Shown piece after piece: positions 7,990 through 16,830 of a stretch of DNA of 64,000 bases. Each line of letters begins with the position of its first letter. The first letter of the stretch is position 1. The notes beneath the pieces were generated by a model. That model was not told the origin of the DNA. It saw nothing but the letters and a program-made list of their open reading frames with translations, and ran no database searches. The stretch covers positions 409,623-473,622 of the forward strand of contig NZ_KQ034047.1 of NCBI RefSeq assembly GCF_000970855.1. Direction: 5' to 3'. The stretch comes from Lactobacillus helsingborgensis. Its GTDB lineage: Bacteria > Bacillota > Bacilli > Lactobacillales > Lactobacillaceae. A program made the position numbers and the translations under genes.

Positions 7990-10980
7990 ATGATCCAAAA
8001 TACGCAAACAAACAAACATCAATTAGGGGCACTTACAGGTGCCAGCAAATGTGAAAACTATTATGAATTACACTTTGCAACTGGCGAAATTGCGCACTTT
8101 TACATCTTGGCTAACGGCATTTTTCGTCTCTTGCTTGACCCGACACAAGAATTCAATGAAAATCGGACTGAACTTATTCAGTTAGCGCAATTTGACCATT
8201 CGGCGTTTGAACGTTCGCAGGTTAGAGCTACCAATGATTCATTAATCATTCATTCAGATAAATATCAGATTATTTGGGCACAAAACCCGGCAGTAATTAG
8301 CATTTTTGATGAAACGCTCCACCATAACAGAATGCACCAATCACTGCCTTTAGAATTAAGTAATGATGGCACCACAGAATTTCTGGCAGAAAATAAAAAT
8401 GAATTTTTCTATGGTGGCGGTTTGCAGAACGGCTATTTTAGTCACAAAGGTCACAGAATAGTAATCAAACATGATCAGATAACCGGAAAAGGCGGCGTCA
8501 TTATGCCCGTGCCATTTTTCTGGTCAAACGCCGGCTACGGAGAGTTGAGAAACACAAACCAACCAGGAATTTATGATTTCGGCAAAAGTACTCCGGGAAC
8601 AACTATCCTCACTCATCAGGACAAGATTTTTGACTGCTTTTATTTACTTGGTAGTAACCCACAGGAGATCTTGCAGCATTACTACACTTTAACTGGTAAA
8701 CCTATAATGTTACCAGAATATGCCTTTGGCTTAGGTCACATTGGTGATTTCTGTACAACTCTGTGGCAACCAAGCAAGGCGCAGGAACGCAATGCCTGTA
8801 AAATTGGCAACAATTATTATATTCGGACAAAAGATCAAGATGCCGCTTCGGGTAAAGCCTCACTAAATGGGGAAGAAAATTATCAGTTTTCTGCGCGCGC
8901 AATGATTGACCAATATCATGCGCAGCATTTTCCTTTAAGCTGGTTCATTCCCAACTATGCTGTACAAACTAACAATGTCCATGCCTTAGAGTTCTTTAAT
9001 GACTATGCGCTCAATCAGGACGTTCAACCCGGCTTTTGGCATCAAAGTGAAACCGAACTGCCGGCCAAAACTGCTTTCACTTTTACTGATGCTCAATCTG
9101 CTAACCATGATGCTAAACAACTGCAAGGTGAGTCTCACTTAACACAACCTATGGTGCTGGCTGGAAGCGGCTCAACAGGAATGCAAAAATCAGCGGCGCT
9201 TATCTTTGGTGATATAGGTGGCAATTGGGATAATATTACTACCCAAATTGCCGGGATGCTTGGAGCAAATCTATCTGGCCAACCCTTAGTCGGCGCAGCA
9301 ATTGATGGTCTTCAGGGCGGCGGCAATGCCCAAATCAATGTCCGCGATTTTGAATGGAAAAGTTTTACTCCGCTGCTATTTTACTTTGATGATCAAGGCG
9401 ATTTTTGCAAAAATCCGTTTGCCTATAACAAGAAAATTACGGAAATCAATTTAGCTTATCTTAAATTACGTCAACATTTGACCAACTACTTGTGTACACT
9501 AAATAAACAAGCCCGAGATGGCGAGCCCATTATGCGTCCTTTATTTAGCGATTTCCCCGATGAAAAAGCCAATTATACTTCCCAATTTGGTAACGAATTC
9601 ATGCTGGGACACAATATACTGGTAGCGCCAATTACCAATGGGCGTGAAGATGAGCAAGGAAATTCACGCAAGGATAACTTATATTTACCGGGCAAAAAGT
9701 CGATGTGGATTGATCTTTTTACCGGGAAGAAATACGCTGGTGGCAAAGTTTACAATAATTTATTATTTCCACTTTGGCATTTACCAGTATTTGTTAAAAG
9801 CGGCAGTATTTTTGACTGGGGCAAACGCAATTTTCTCCTTTATCCCCAAGAACAAAGTGAAACTGTTATTTATAATAATACCGCTTCAGCTAATTCTGAA
9901 AATGGTGCTTCTTTTACTAGAATCTCCAGCCAAGTTAAAAACGAGCAGCTACGTGTAACTATTGAACCAGTTGCAGAAGAAGTGCCTGATGCATTTAAAG
10001 AGCAGCCCACTGAACTGACTATTATGTGTGATTCTTACCCTGACCGCGTAACCATTAAAATTAATGATCAAATTGTCCCCGTGCAGGAATACGGATCAAT
10101 TGATGCTTTTAACCATGCTCACGAAGGTATTTTTTATAATGTCAATTACGGCTTAGATGAATTTAGACAGTATCAAAAGAATAAGCAGTCTGCTTTACAA
10201 ATTAAACTGGCCAAACGTGATATTACAACTACTAAAATAGAAATTAGTGTTCATAATATGCAGTATGGCAAAAATGTTTTAGTTCATGAAATTACCAGTG
10301 GCGTATTGCCGTCGCCTAAATTGCCAGCTGTAGATTCAAGTAAAATTTCCGCACATTCTTTCGAACTTGCTTGGCCGCACAACAGTGCCGTTCAAATTGA
10401 AATTAATAACCTGCTCTATGTGGGTATTACCGGCAAAAATTTTGCTTTTCATGAATTAACGCCTAATACCCGTTACATCATTAGAATGCGGTACGTGATT
10501 GGAAACAAGGTTTCTGAATGGTCTGATCTTTTTGGAGTTATTACTAAGCACGCTGCTAAAGATTATGCCATAGAAAATATTAAAGTTGACTGTAACTATG
10601 CCAGCAAAGAAAACCATCCTCTTTCCTACTTAACCGATCTTAAGCTGGCAAGCGAATGGCAAACTGAACAAAGCCCCTCACATGAACAGCCATTGGAACT
10701 AACTTTTACTTTTGAAAAAGTAGAAAAATTAAGCAGGATGGTTTATGTGCCACGTAATATTGACCATAAAGGAGCACCATTGGCTCTGGCAATTGCTGTT
10801 TCAAGTGATGGCGTAAACTTTACCACTTACGCAGATAATTTACACTGGAAACCTGATACTAAAAACAAAGTAGTGGGAATGCGGGATGTACGCGCCCAAA
10901 AAGTTCGTCTCACTATTTACCAGTCCTCCCAAGAGATGCTTGCGGCTCGAGAAGTTATCTTTTTTAGAGCAAAAAGGTAG
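7990..10980 (+). CDS. GH31-family glycoside hydrolase with FN3 and discoidin-like domains
   Basis: A 996-residue protein without signal peptide, so probably cytoplasmic. The N-terminal beta-sandwich leads into FFYGGGLQNGYFSHKG and the barrel; SWFIPN at 317-322, IFGDIGGNW with Asp408 in the usual acid/base position, and RDFEWKSFTPLLF follow the GH31 scheme, nearest in style to the subgroup containing alpha-N-acetylgalactosaminidases. After the GH31 C-terminal sandwich come an FN3-like domain (about 775-860) and a discoidin/F5-8C-like domain (about 865-990). The segment between FWHQSE (349-354) and VLAGSG, where the nucleophile Asp should lie, shows no clear nucleophile motif and seems short or divergent. 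Its pairing with divergent nagA suggests an amino-sugar glycan substrate. The family is secure; substrate and activity are inferred. Confidence 0.78.
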   Translation: MIQNTQTNKHQLGALTGASKCENYYELHFATGEIAHFYILANGIFRLLLDPTQEFNENRTELIQLAQFDHSAFERSQVRATNDSLIIHSDKYQIIWAQNPAVISIFDETLHHNRMHQSLPLELSNDGTTEFLAENKNEFFYGGGLQNGYFSHKGHRIVIKHDQITGKGGVIMPVPFFWSNAGYGELRNTNQPGIYDFGKSTPGTTILTHQDKIFDCFYLLGSNPQEILQHYYTLTGKPIMLPEYAFGLGHIGDFCTTLWQPSKAQERNACKIGNNYYIRTKDQDAASGKASLNGEENYQFSARAMIDQYHAQHFPLSWFIPNYAVQTNNVHALEFFNDYALNQDVQPGFWHQSETELPAKTAFTFTDAQSANHDAKQLQGESHLTQPMVLAGSGSTGMQKSAALIFGDIGGNWDNITTQIAGMLGANLSGQPLVGAAIDGLQGGGNAQINVRDFEWKSFTPLLFYFDDQGDFCKNPFAYNKKITEINLAYLKLRQHLTNYLCTLNKQARDGEPIMRPLFSDFPDEKANYTSQFGNEFMLGHNILVAPITNGREDEQGNSRKDNLYLPGKKSMWIDLFTGKKYAGGKVYNNLLFPLWHLPVFVKSGSIFDWGKRNFLLYPQEQSETVIYNNTASANSENGASFTRISSQVKNEQLRVTIEPVAEEVPDAFKEQPTELTIMCDSYPDRVTIKINDQIVPVQEYGSIDAFNHAHEGIFYNVNYGLDEFRQYQKNKQSALQIKLAKRDITTTKIEISVHNMQYGKNVLVHEITSGVLPSPKLPAVDSSKISAHSFELAWPHNSAVQIEINNLLYVGITGKNFAFHELTPNTRYIIRMRYVIGNKVSEWSDLFGVITKHAAKDYAIENIKVDCNYASKENHPLSYLTDLKLASEWQTEQSPSHEQPLELTFTFEKVEKLSRMVYVPRNIDHKGAPLALAIAVSSDGVNFTTYADNLHWKPDTKNKVVGMRDVRAQKVRLTIYQSSQEMLAAREVIFFRAKR

Positions 10981-11147
10981 AACTGATTAAAAAATAATAC
11001 CTCAAAATTGATTTCCTACATTAAAATTAAAATTTCCTTTTAAGCAGTGTATTTATTGCACTAACATAAATTAGGGTGCTGATAGTAACGGAAAAATAAA
11101 CTGGATAACTTGAGTTCTCCGTTTCATTTTTTGAAATTTATTTCAAA

Positions 11148-11178
11148 CAAAAAAACTGGCACCAATATAGTACCAGCA
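11148..11178 (-). terminator. Terminator of the membrane protein gene
   Basis: On the minus strand CTGGTAC pairs with GTGCCAG (one G-T pair) around a 7-base loop, followed by seven T. It lies 65 bases downstream of the stop at 11243. Confidence 0.7.
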
Positions 11179-11242
11179 CTAATGCTAACTAGTTTAGATA
11201 TTAAACTAAGAACAAGCTGTTTCCCTTAAGTCTACTGGGTAA

Positions 11243-12172
11243 CTATACGAACCTGTCCTTTTTAATGACCCGGTAAACAGAAATAACCAAAACTAAAAGC
11301 GCGCAAAGCATCGCAACGTAAGCCATTGGTCCCACGCTGATAGCAGCTTGGGCTTGGCTGCTGGCCATGCGATTTTCTACCGCATATTCTACAATCCACT
11401 TACTTAGTAAACGCGGGGTTAACACAAAACTTACAGTCGCTATGATTGAAGCTACTAAAGCCGTGTTACGTGAATATGGTTCACGGAAAAATTGTGCTAA
11501 AACACAAAATGCTGGGGCAATCATCAAAAGCAATACCCACATAATAATTAGTCGTCCTGCGCCACTGCTCATCATTTGGGCACTATTAGTGGCATAACGG
11601 TATTTACCCCACAATTGTCCGCCGGTTAAGGTATTCAATAAACTCAGAAAATACGATCCCTGTTGTCCATATACACCGCCACGATTAGACAATATTCCCT
11701 GAATTATTTGCAAGCCATCAGTCGAGCCAGCTGTAGTGAAATTAACGGTAACTACTTTTTTCATATAAGTAGCTAAAAACATCACAATTGAGCCACCAAA
11801 TTGCAATGCCCGCAACATGCTTAGTTTTCTGGACGACTTCATCTTAAATTCTAAACTTAGTACACGGTCAGGGTGGTGGCTGCGACCAATTACAAAGATA
11901 CCGATTGCAACAACGATCGCAAGTACAACCAGCAGCCACCAGAGTTTAGCCATGATCAAAAATATGGCGAGTACCACAATTGCCACCGCAACGTATGGTC
12001 GGTCTGCAAATATATCCCAGAAGTTTAGCTTCAAATGACGGTAATCAGCACGAGTCTGAAGGTTGTTATGCTCTTTGAGCGTTACCTTAGAAGTCACTTT
12101 TGCATTAGACCGAGATTTTTGGCTGTGTTTTTGGCGATATTCCTGCCTTGTTATGTGTGAATCTCTTTCCAT
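11243..12172 (-). CDS. Membrane protein of unknown function
   Basis: A 309-residue protein not recognised beyond its membrane nature. The first 60 residues are hydrophilic and strongly basic (RQEYRQKHSQKSRSNAK). Two adjacent hydrophobic helices follow (about 60-95), then a charged loop, a helix near 125-140, a 70-residue likely extracytoplasmic region rich in Gly and Ser (GILSNRGGVYGQQGS, TLTGGQLWGKYRY), and three further helices to a basic end VIKKDRFV. AGGAAGAG lies about 9 bases before the start. It is transcribed divergently from a drug-type MFS gene. Function cannot be given. Confidence 0.6.
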   Translation of the reverse strand: MERDSHITRQEYRQKHSQKSRSNAKVTSKVTLKEHNNLQTRADYRHLKLNFWDIFADRPYVAVAIVVLAIFLIMAKLWWLLVVLAIVVAIGIFVIGRSHHPDRVLSLEFKMKSSRKLSMLRALQFGGSIVMFLATYMKKVVTVNFTTAGSTDGLQIIQGILSNRGGVYGQQGSYFLSLLNTLTGGQLWGKYRYATNSAQMMSSGAGRLIIMWVLLLMIAPAFCVLAQFFREPYSRNTALVASIIATVSFVLTPRLLSKWIVEYAVENRMASSQAQAAISVGPMAYVAMLCALLVLVISVYRVIKKDRFV

Positions 12173-12321
12173 ACCGGCATCTCTTCCTTTCAGAAATAAT
12201 ATCCTATCATGTTTAAGATGAAAATATCATCTATTTAGCAAATTCTTAGCAAATTTATTGTGCTAAAATATAAAAGATATCGTATTTTTTAGGAAAATAT
12301 TAAAAAGAAAGCGAGGACGTT

Positions 12322-13560
12322 TTGACAGTTTCCGACAAATTTCCAGCTGGCTGGCACAAGGCATTTGTTACTTTGTGGCTAGGCTGCTTTATCACAGGCA
12401 TGGGCTATTCCATGACGATGCCCTTCATTTCATTATTTATCGCTGACCTGGGAAACTATAGCAAATTACAGATTAGTATGTATTCCGGCCTTGCGTTTGC
12501 TATGACTTTTATTGCCCAAGCAATAGTTTCACCTTATTGGGGCAATCTAGCCGACAGAAAAGGACGTAAATTAATGTGTATGCGTGCCTCCGGTGTGATG
12601 GCCTTAACCATCACTGCTACCGGTTTTGCACCTAATGCTCTTTATATTATCGTCATGCGCTTTATTCAAGGTGCCTTTTCTGGATACATTAATAATGCCA
12701 CTGCTTTAATTGCGGGAGAAACCCCTCATAGAAAAAGTGGCTGGGTCATGAGCCAAATGATGACTGCCGGTACGGCAGGAAACTTGGTAGGTCCACTTTT
12801 AGGTGGGGTATTGTCAAACTTCTTTGGCAATTGGCTCGGCGGAGTCTGGGGTTACCGCATTCCGTTCTTTATCACCGGCTTTTTAATGGTACTCGTTTTC
12901 TTAGGGTCAACTTTTTTAGTTCACGAAAACTTCACTCCAATTTCTCGAGCAGAAATGAAGCCGATGAAGGAAATTATGCGTTCTCTACCCAACGTTAAAT
13001 TGATTGTGGTGATGTTCTTTACCACACTCTTAGTTCAAGCTGCCAACATGTCAATTGATCCAATTGTTTCTTTATACGTTAAATCAATGATGCCTAATAG
13101 CAAAAACATCGCATTTGTGGCGGGCGTCGTAGCTGCTACACCGGGACTGGGAACATTGCTAGCTGCTTCCAAAATTGGTCATAAAATGGATGAAATTGGT
13201 CCTCTGAAGATATTACGCCTAGGTTTGATTGTAGGAGCTGTTCTCTTTATTCCTATGGCTTTGACACACTCACCTTGGGTGCTGGCAGGATTGCGTTTTC
13301 TGCTCGGAATTGCCAGTGCTGCCATGTTACCGGCAGCACAGACCGTTTTGACTCTGAACACTCCAGCCGAAAGCTTTGGTCGTATCTTTAGCTACAATCA
13401 GTCTTTCCAAGCAGTTGGCTCTGTGTTTGGGTCAATCATGGGCTCCACTATCTCGGGACTGTTCAACTATGCTACAGTTTTCTGGACTACAGGCTTTACC
13501 CTACTGATTAACTTTATTCTCATTATCTTTTTCAGTTTAAGAAAAAGTCCTAATAAATAA
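12322..13560 (+). CDS. MFS transporter of the multidrug efflux type
   Basis: A 412-residue, 12-helix major facilitator protein. Motif A is intact between helices 2 and 3 (WGNLADRKGRK), the helix 4 region has MRFIQGAFSG, and helix 5 carries a motif-C-like stretch TAGNLVGPLLGGVLSNFFG, which marks drug:H+ antiporters of the DHA1 group. The start is taken as TTG at 12322, with GCGAGG a few bases upstream; no better ATG lies near. It probably exports small toxic compounds, but the substrate is unknown. A hairpin terminator follows its stop. Confidence 0.8.
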   Translation: MTVSDKFPAGWHKAFVTLWLGCFITGMGYSMTMPFISLFIADLGNYSKLQISMYSGLAFAMTFIAQAIVSPYWGNLADRKGRKLMCMRASGVMALTITATGFAPNALYIIVMRFIQGAFSGYINNATALIAGETPHRKSGWVMSQMMTAGTAGNLVGPLLGGVLSNFFGNWLGGVWGYRIPFFITGFLMVLVFLGSTFLVHENFTPISRAEMKPMKEIMRSLPNVKLIVVMFFTTLLVQAANMSIDPIVSLYVKSMMPNSKNIAFVAGVVAATPGLGTLLAASKIGHKMDEIGPLKILRLGLIVGAVLFIPMALTHSPWVLAGLRFLLGIASAAMLPAAQTVLTLNTPAESFGRIFSYNQSFQAVGSVFGSIMGSTISGLFNYATVFWTTGFTLLINFILIIFFSLRKSPNK

Positions 13561-13579
13561 GAACTAACTTACAACTAAT

Positions 13580-13632
13580 AAAGTATCCTAATTTTGGTGG
13601 TCACATCATATTTCGTTCAGGATGCTTTTTTG
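13580..13632 (+). terminator. Terminator after the MFS gene
   Basis: AAGTATCCT pairs with AGGATGCTT (one G-T pair) across about 29 bases, then a T-rich run. It separates the MFS gene from the toxin-antitoxin pair. Confidence 0.65.
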
Positions 13633-13638
13633 TTTTGC

Positions 13639-13667
13639 TTGATCTCCATAGATAAACATTGTATAAT
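13639..13667 (+). promoter_or_regulatory. Promoter of the mazEF-like pair
   Basis: TTGATC at 13639-13644, a 17-base spacer and TATAAT at 13662-13667, 50 bases before the antitoxin start. The motif ACATTGT occurs on both sides of the expected start point, a possible binding site for the autoregulating complex. Confidence 0.6.
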
Positions 13668-13716
13668 TTTATTACATTTCAGGATATACATTGTTTATTT
13701 TTTATGGGGGGAAATT

Positions 13717-13968
13717 ATGATTCGTGCTACTATATCTAAATGGGGTAATTCTAAAGGTATCCGATTAAACCAAGCAGTCTTGCAAGCATTAAACGCTACT
13801 ATAGGAGATCAGTTAAACTTTAAAATTGAGGACAACAAAGTAATAATGTCAAAGCAAGATGATTCAACTGATTTAACTTTTGAAGAACTTTTTAAAGATT
13901 ATTCAGGTGAAGAATTTGATACCGAAATTAAGTTACCAGATGAGAGAAAAGGAAATGAAAGATGGTAA
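13717..13968 (+). CDS. mazE: MazE-like antitoxin (AbrB/SpoVT fold)
   Basis: An 83-residue protein opening with MIRATISKWGNSKGIRLN, the classical swapped-hairpin DNA-binding domain of MazE/PemI antitoxins. It continues with ALNATIGDQLNFKIEDNKVIMSK and an acidic, probably disordered tail (FEELFKDYSGEEFDTEIKL) that would wrap the toxin. The ATG at 13717 follows GGGGGGAA at 6 bases; longer in-frame readings upstream lack this signal. Its last codons overlap the toxin start by 7 bases, the usual translational coupling. It should neutralise the toxin and repress the operon. Confidence 0.88.
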   Translation: MIRATISKWGNSKGIRLNQAVLQALNATIGDQLNFKIEDNKVIMSKQDDSTDLTFEELFKDYSGEEFDTEIKLPDERKGNERW

Positions 13969-14294
13969 TTAAGCAAGGATCTATTCTATTAATGGATTTA
14001 AGTCCTAAACAGGGGCATGAACAATCTGGCAAACGACCTTATTTATATTTAAGCTATAAAGGGGTTGAAAAATACGCTCATATTGCTGTGTTTGCTCCTA
14101 TATCTACTACTAAAAGACGCTACCCATTATATCAAGAATTACCTGCTGTATCTCAAACAAAAGGCGTAGTCATGCTAGACCAGCTAGTTACAATCGATTA
14201 TCATAATCAATCATTTCAATATTTAGAGCAACTACCTGATGACTATATGGAAAAGATACTCAAAATTGTAAAAGTAGTTTTTCAGAAAGATTAG
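13962..14294 (+). CDS. mazF: MazF/PemK-type mRNA interferase toxin
   Basis: A 110-residue protein with the PemK/MazF fold. Near the N-terminus GSILLMDLSPKQGHEQSGKR bears the conserved P-x-x-G-x-E-Q-x-G-x-R-P active-site strand. VFAPISTT supplies the Ser/Thr loop, and VVMLDQLVTIDY the later conserved strand. Length is typical. It would cleave mRNA at short sequence motifs in the absence of its antitoxin. Whether it acts as a stress switch, plasmid-type stabiliser or phage defence cannot be told from the sequence. Confidence 0.88.
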   Translation: MVIKQGSILLMDLSPKQGHEQSGKRPYLYLSYKGVEKYAHIAVFAPISTTKRRYPLYQELPAVSQTKGVVMLDQLVTIDYHNQSFQYLEQLPDDYMEKILKIVKVVFQKD

Positions 14295-14302
14295 CCAAGC
14301 AG

Positions 14303-14512
14303 TTGGTGGAAAAATCCCATGAGATTCACACTCGGCCACTAACCTGCTTTAGTAAGATGACTTTATTATTTTTGGAGAACATGATTAACTATCATTTTGA
14401 TCCCCAACAGCTTTATCTGGATAATAGCGCAAGGCAAATAGAAGAGTTTGCCTTAATCGGCATGACTGAATATAGTAAGCAGTTGCAAAAAATTGTGCAA
14501 GAAAACACCTGA
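14303..14512 (+). pseudogene. Small open frame, probably a gene remnant
   Basis: A 69-codon frame from a TTG just after the toxin gene; the frame stays open upstream into the toxin gene. A GGAG lies 5 bases before an internal ATG, which would give a shorter peptide starting MINYHFDPQQLY. The sequence is ordinary and amphipathic, ending MTEYSKQLQKIVQENT, and matches no family I recognise. It may be the C-terminus of a lost gene or a small third gene of the toxin-antitoxin unit. A terminator follows directly. Confidence 0.25.
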
Positions 14513-14532
14513 AAAAATTAAACTTATAAAAG

Positions 14533-14573
14533 CAAAACTGGTATTCAATCTTTATTTGAAACCAGTTTTTTTA
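14533..14573. terminator. Bidirectional terminator
   Basis: AAAACTGGT and TTCAA pair with TTGAA and ACCAGTTTT around a short loop, with T runs on both strands. It ends the toxin-antitoxin unit on the + strand and the LysR gene on the minus strand. Confidence 0.85.
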
Positions 14574-14576
14574 TTG

Positions 14577-15479
14577 TTAGTTAATAATGTTTTCCTTAAT
14601 TACCTGTTCCAGTGCAGTGCTAATCCAGCCAATATTATGCGGCTTACCGTCTTTAAGATAAGTCAAGCCGTAAGAACAATTACTCTTATATTTTAAAGGA
14701 CGGTAGGAGACAAAATTAATATTTTTGTTAATGCAAAAATTCGGGATTATCCCAATACCCTGTCTTGCTTTAATAAAATCATACATTAAAAAGTATTCAT
14801 CCACCCATTTGATCTGATCGGGACCGAGCTTAGTTAAAAAAGTTTGATTTAAGCGGAATATATCAGGCAAAGAGCGGTCAGTATATGGCAGAAGAATTTT
14901 TTGCTGATAAAGTTGGCTAAAAGTAATAGCTTCGTACCTTTCTAGAGGATGACCGGAAGGTAATGCTACCCAATATTTGACTGGAAAGTAGGGTCTGAAA
15001 ATGACATCGTCTGAGTCTTTAATGACGTCACTAGTTAAAAGTGCCATATCTATCTTACGCTCTTGCAATTGGGATAAATAATCTACTAGAAAATTAATAA
15101 TAAAAGTAAAATCATAGTTTTTATATTGCAAGTTAAATTTTTGCAAGAACAAAGGAATGATGTAGTGCTCCAAGGGATTAGCTGACATCCCTATCCTTAT
15201 GTGAGTGAGATCAGAAGCAACCGACTTATGCTGCATGTAATCTACTGCACTATCTCTTTTTTTCAAAATATCTAAAGCAATTTGATAAAAATATTTGCCG
15301 GCAGCAGTCACCATTAATTTATGCGGTGAACGATCTAATAATTTCACATTAACTTCTTTTTCCAGTTCCTTAATGCTTTTAGAAACAGCAGATTGAGAAA
15401 AGTCTAACTTACGGGCTGCCACGGTAAAACTTAAATTATCAACAACATAGATAAAGCAACGCAATTGTGAGAAATTCAT
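14577..15479 (-). CDS. LysR-family transcriptional regulator
   Basis: A 300-residue LysR protein. The winged helix-turn-helix is at the N-terminus (MNFSQLRCFIYVVDNLSFT, ARKLDFSQSAVSKSIKELE), followed by the linker helix and a substrate-binding domain beginning around HIRIGMSANPLEHYIIP. It is divergent, with a 105-base spacer, from an MFS carrier plus flavoprotein operon, the classical LysR arrangement, so it most likely activates that operon when its co-inducer (probably the transported acid) binds. No clear T-N11-A site could be singled out in the spacer. Confidence 0.88.
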   Translation of the reverse strand: MNFSQLRCFIYVVDNLSFTVAARKLDFSQSAVSKSIKELEKEVNVKLLDRSPHKLMVTAAGKYFYQIALDILKKRDSAVDYMQHKSVASDLTHIRIGMSANPLEHYIIPLFLQKFNLQYKNYDFTFIINFLVDYLSQLQERKIDMALLTSDVIKDSDDVIFRPYFPVKYWVALPSGHPLERYEAITFSQLYQQKILLPYTDRSLPDIFRLNQTFLTKLGPDQIKWVDEYFLMYDFIKARQGIGIIPNFCINKNINFVSYRPLKYKSNCSYGLTYLKDGKPHNIGWISTALEQVIKENIIN

Positions 15480-15584
15480 AATTTATTATTCCTTTTGGTA
15501 CTACCTTATTCCATTATGCGTTAAGAAAGCGCCTTTAGCAATGATACTATGTGATTAAATTCATTAAGGAGGTAATTTTAATAA

Positions 15585-16826
15585 ATGAAACAGAAAATTT
15601 ATCCGTGGTTAATCGTCTTATTTTCTGGACTGATGTGCGCTGTTATAGCTAATACCTATACTGTCATGATGAGTCTGTTTTTGGATCCTTTAGTACACGC
15701 ATTACATGCACCATTATCGGCAGTCTCGTACTTTATGACCATTACTATCATTTCCATGTCATTTGGGTTTGTTTTAGTAGGGCACTTTATTAAAAAAGTT
15801 CAATTCAATTGGGCATTGGCTCTGGCTGTAATTATGACGGCAGCAGCGGTAGCAATTTTATCACAAGCCCGCAATCTGGTTGTTTTATATTTAACCGCCG
15901 TAGTCATTGGGCTAGGCTGTGCCTTCACGGGATACATTGTCCAAGGCATTTTAGTCAATAATTGGTTTATCGCTAAGAAAAATTTTGCTTTTTCATTATG
16001 CGCTGTTGTTGTTTCCATTTACCTAATGTTTTCCAGTTCTTTTACTTCAATTTTAATCACTAAATTAGGTTGGCGCTCAGCACTTTTAACACTGAGCGGT
16101 ATTAGCCTGGTTATCGGTTTACTTGGCGCCTGCATCATGAAATTAAGACCTGAAGACATAGGACTTAAAGCATACGGAGCTGATCAAGTTCAAAACAATT
16201 CCACTGCTGCGCCTGAGCAAGCAGCGCCACAAATTAAAACTAAGACTGTCGTTTTTTCAGCGGCTTTTGTTTTAGTTCTACTATTCTATGCTTTGGTCGA
16301 ATTTGGAGGCAATATTCAAAGTTTAATTCCGGTTTTCACAACTCGTAGTGGTTTTGGACCTACTGCTGGGGGTTTTATTATTACCCTAGTTAGTGCAACC
16401 CAAATCTTCATTACCCCACTTTTTGGAATTACTACAGATAAATGGGGCAGTAGAGCTGTAGCCGTGTGGTTAATGTGCCCAATAGCAGCAATGATGCTAT
16501 TCATACTCGCGGCTAAAACTAAGTCCTTCGTTCTTCTATATTCCGCTGCCCTTCTCTCTACTGCTTGTGCTACGGTCATGGGAACTGGTGAACAGGTTTT
16601 TGGAGCCGAAATGTTTGGGCCGGCTTTTGATATTGGTTACTCCAATGTTAGTGCCATCACAGGTGTGATAGGCGCATTTGCCACTCCAGTATTTAGTTAC
16701 ATTTATGAAGGCAGCAATTCATTCATAGTAGTTTTCATTGTAGTAGCAATAATTTATTTCATTGCTTTAATCATCCCTATAATTGGGCCAAAATTCCGCT
16801 TAAGATTCGAAAATAAAGGAGAATAA
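15585..16826 (+). CDS. MFS transporter, oxalate/formate- or monocarboxylate-type
   Basis: A 413-residue, 12-helix major facilitator protein. The halves are joined by a hydrophilic loop around residues 190-225 (KLRPEDIGLKAYGAD, then PEQAAPQIKTKT). The ending of the first half in a K-L-R-P-E-D-x-G pattern is common in OFA-type and related carboxylate carriers. GGAGG lies upstream of the ATG. It is separated by only 4 bases from a fumarate-reductase-like flavoprotein, so it probably imports, or exchanges, the carboxylate that the enzyme reduces. The exact substrate is unknown. Confidence 0.78.
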   Translation: MKQKIYPWLIVLFSGLMCAVIANTYTVMMSLFLDPLVHALHAPLSAVSYFMTITIISMSFGFVLVGHFIKKVQFNWALALAVIMTAAAVAILSQARNLVVLYLTAVVIGLGCAFTGYIVQGILVNNWFIAKKNFAFSLCAVVVSIYLMFSSSFTSILITKLGWRSALLTLSGISLVIGLLGACIMKLRPEDIGLKAYGADQVQNNSTAAPEQAAPQIKTKTVVFSAAFVLVLLFYALVEFGGNIQSLIPVFTTRSGFGPTAGGFIITLVSATQIFITPLFGITTDKWGSRAVAVWLMCPIAAMMLFILAAKTKSFVLLYSAALLSTACATVMGTGEQVFGAEMFGPAFDIGYSNVSAITGVIGAFATPVFSYIYEGSNSFIVVFIVVAIIYFIALIIPIIGPKFRLRFENKGE

Positions 16827-16830
16827 TATT

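Noticed and set aside
13594-13716. An upstream extension of the MazE-like antitoxin
   Set aside because: The extension contains the promoter and terminator signals and hydrophobic non-family sequence; the internal ATG at 13717 has a strong ribosome binding site.
13580-14573. The mazEF region as part of a larger mobile element
   Set aside because: No integrase, transposase, direct-repeat ends or attachment site could be seen on either side.
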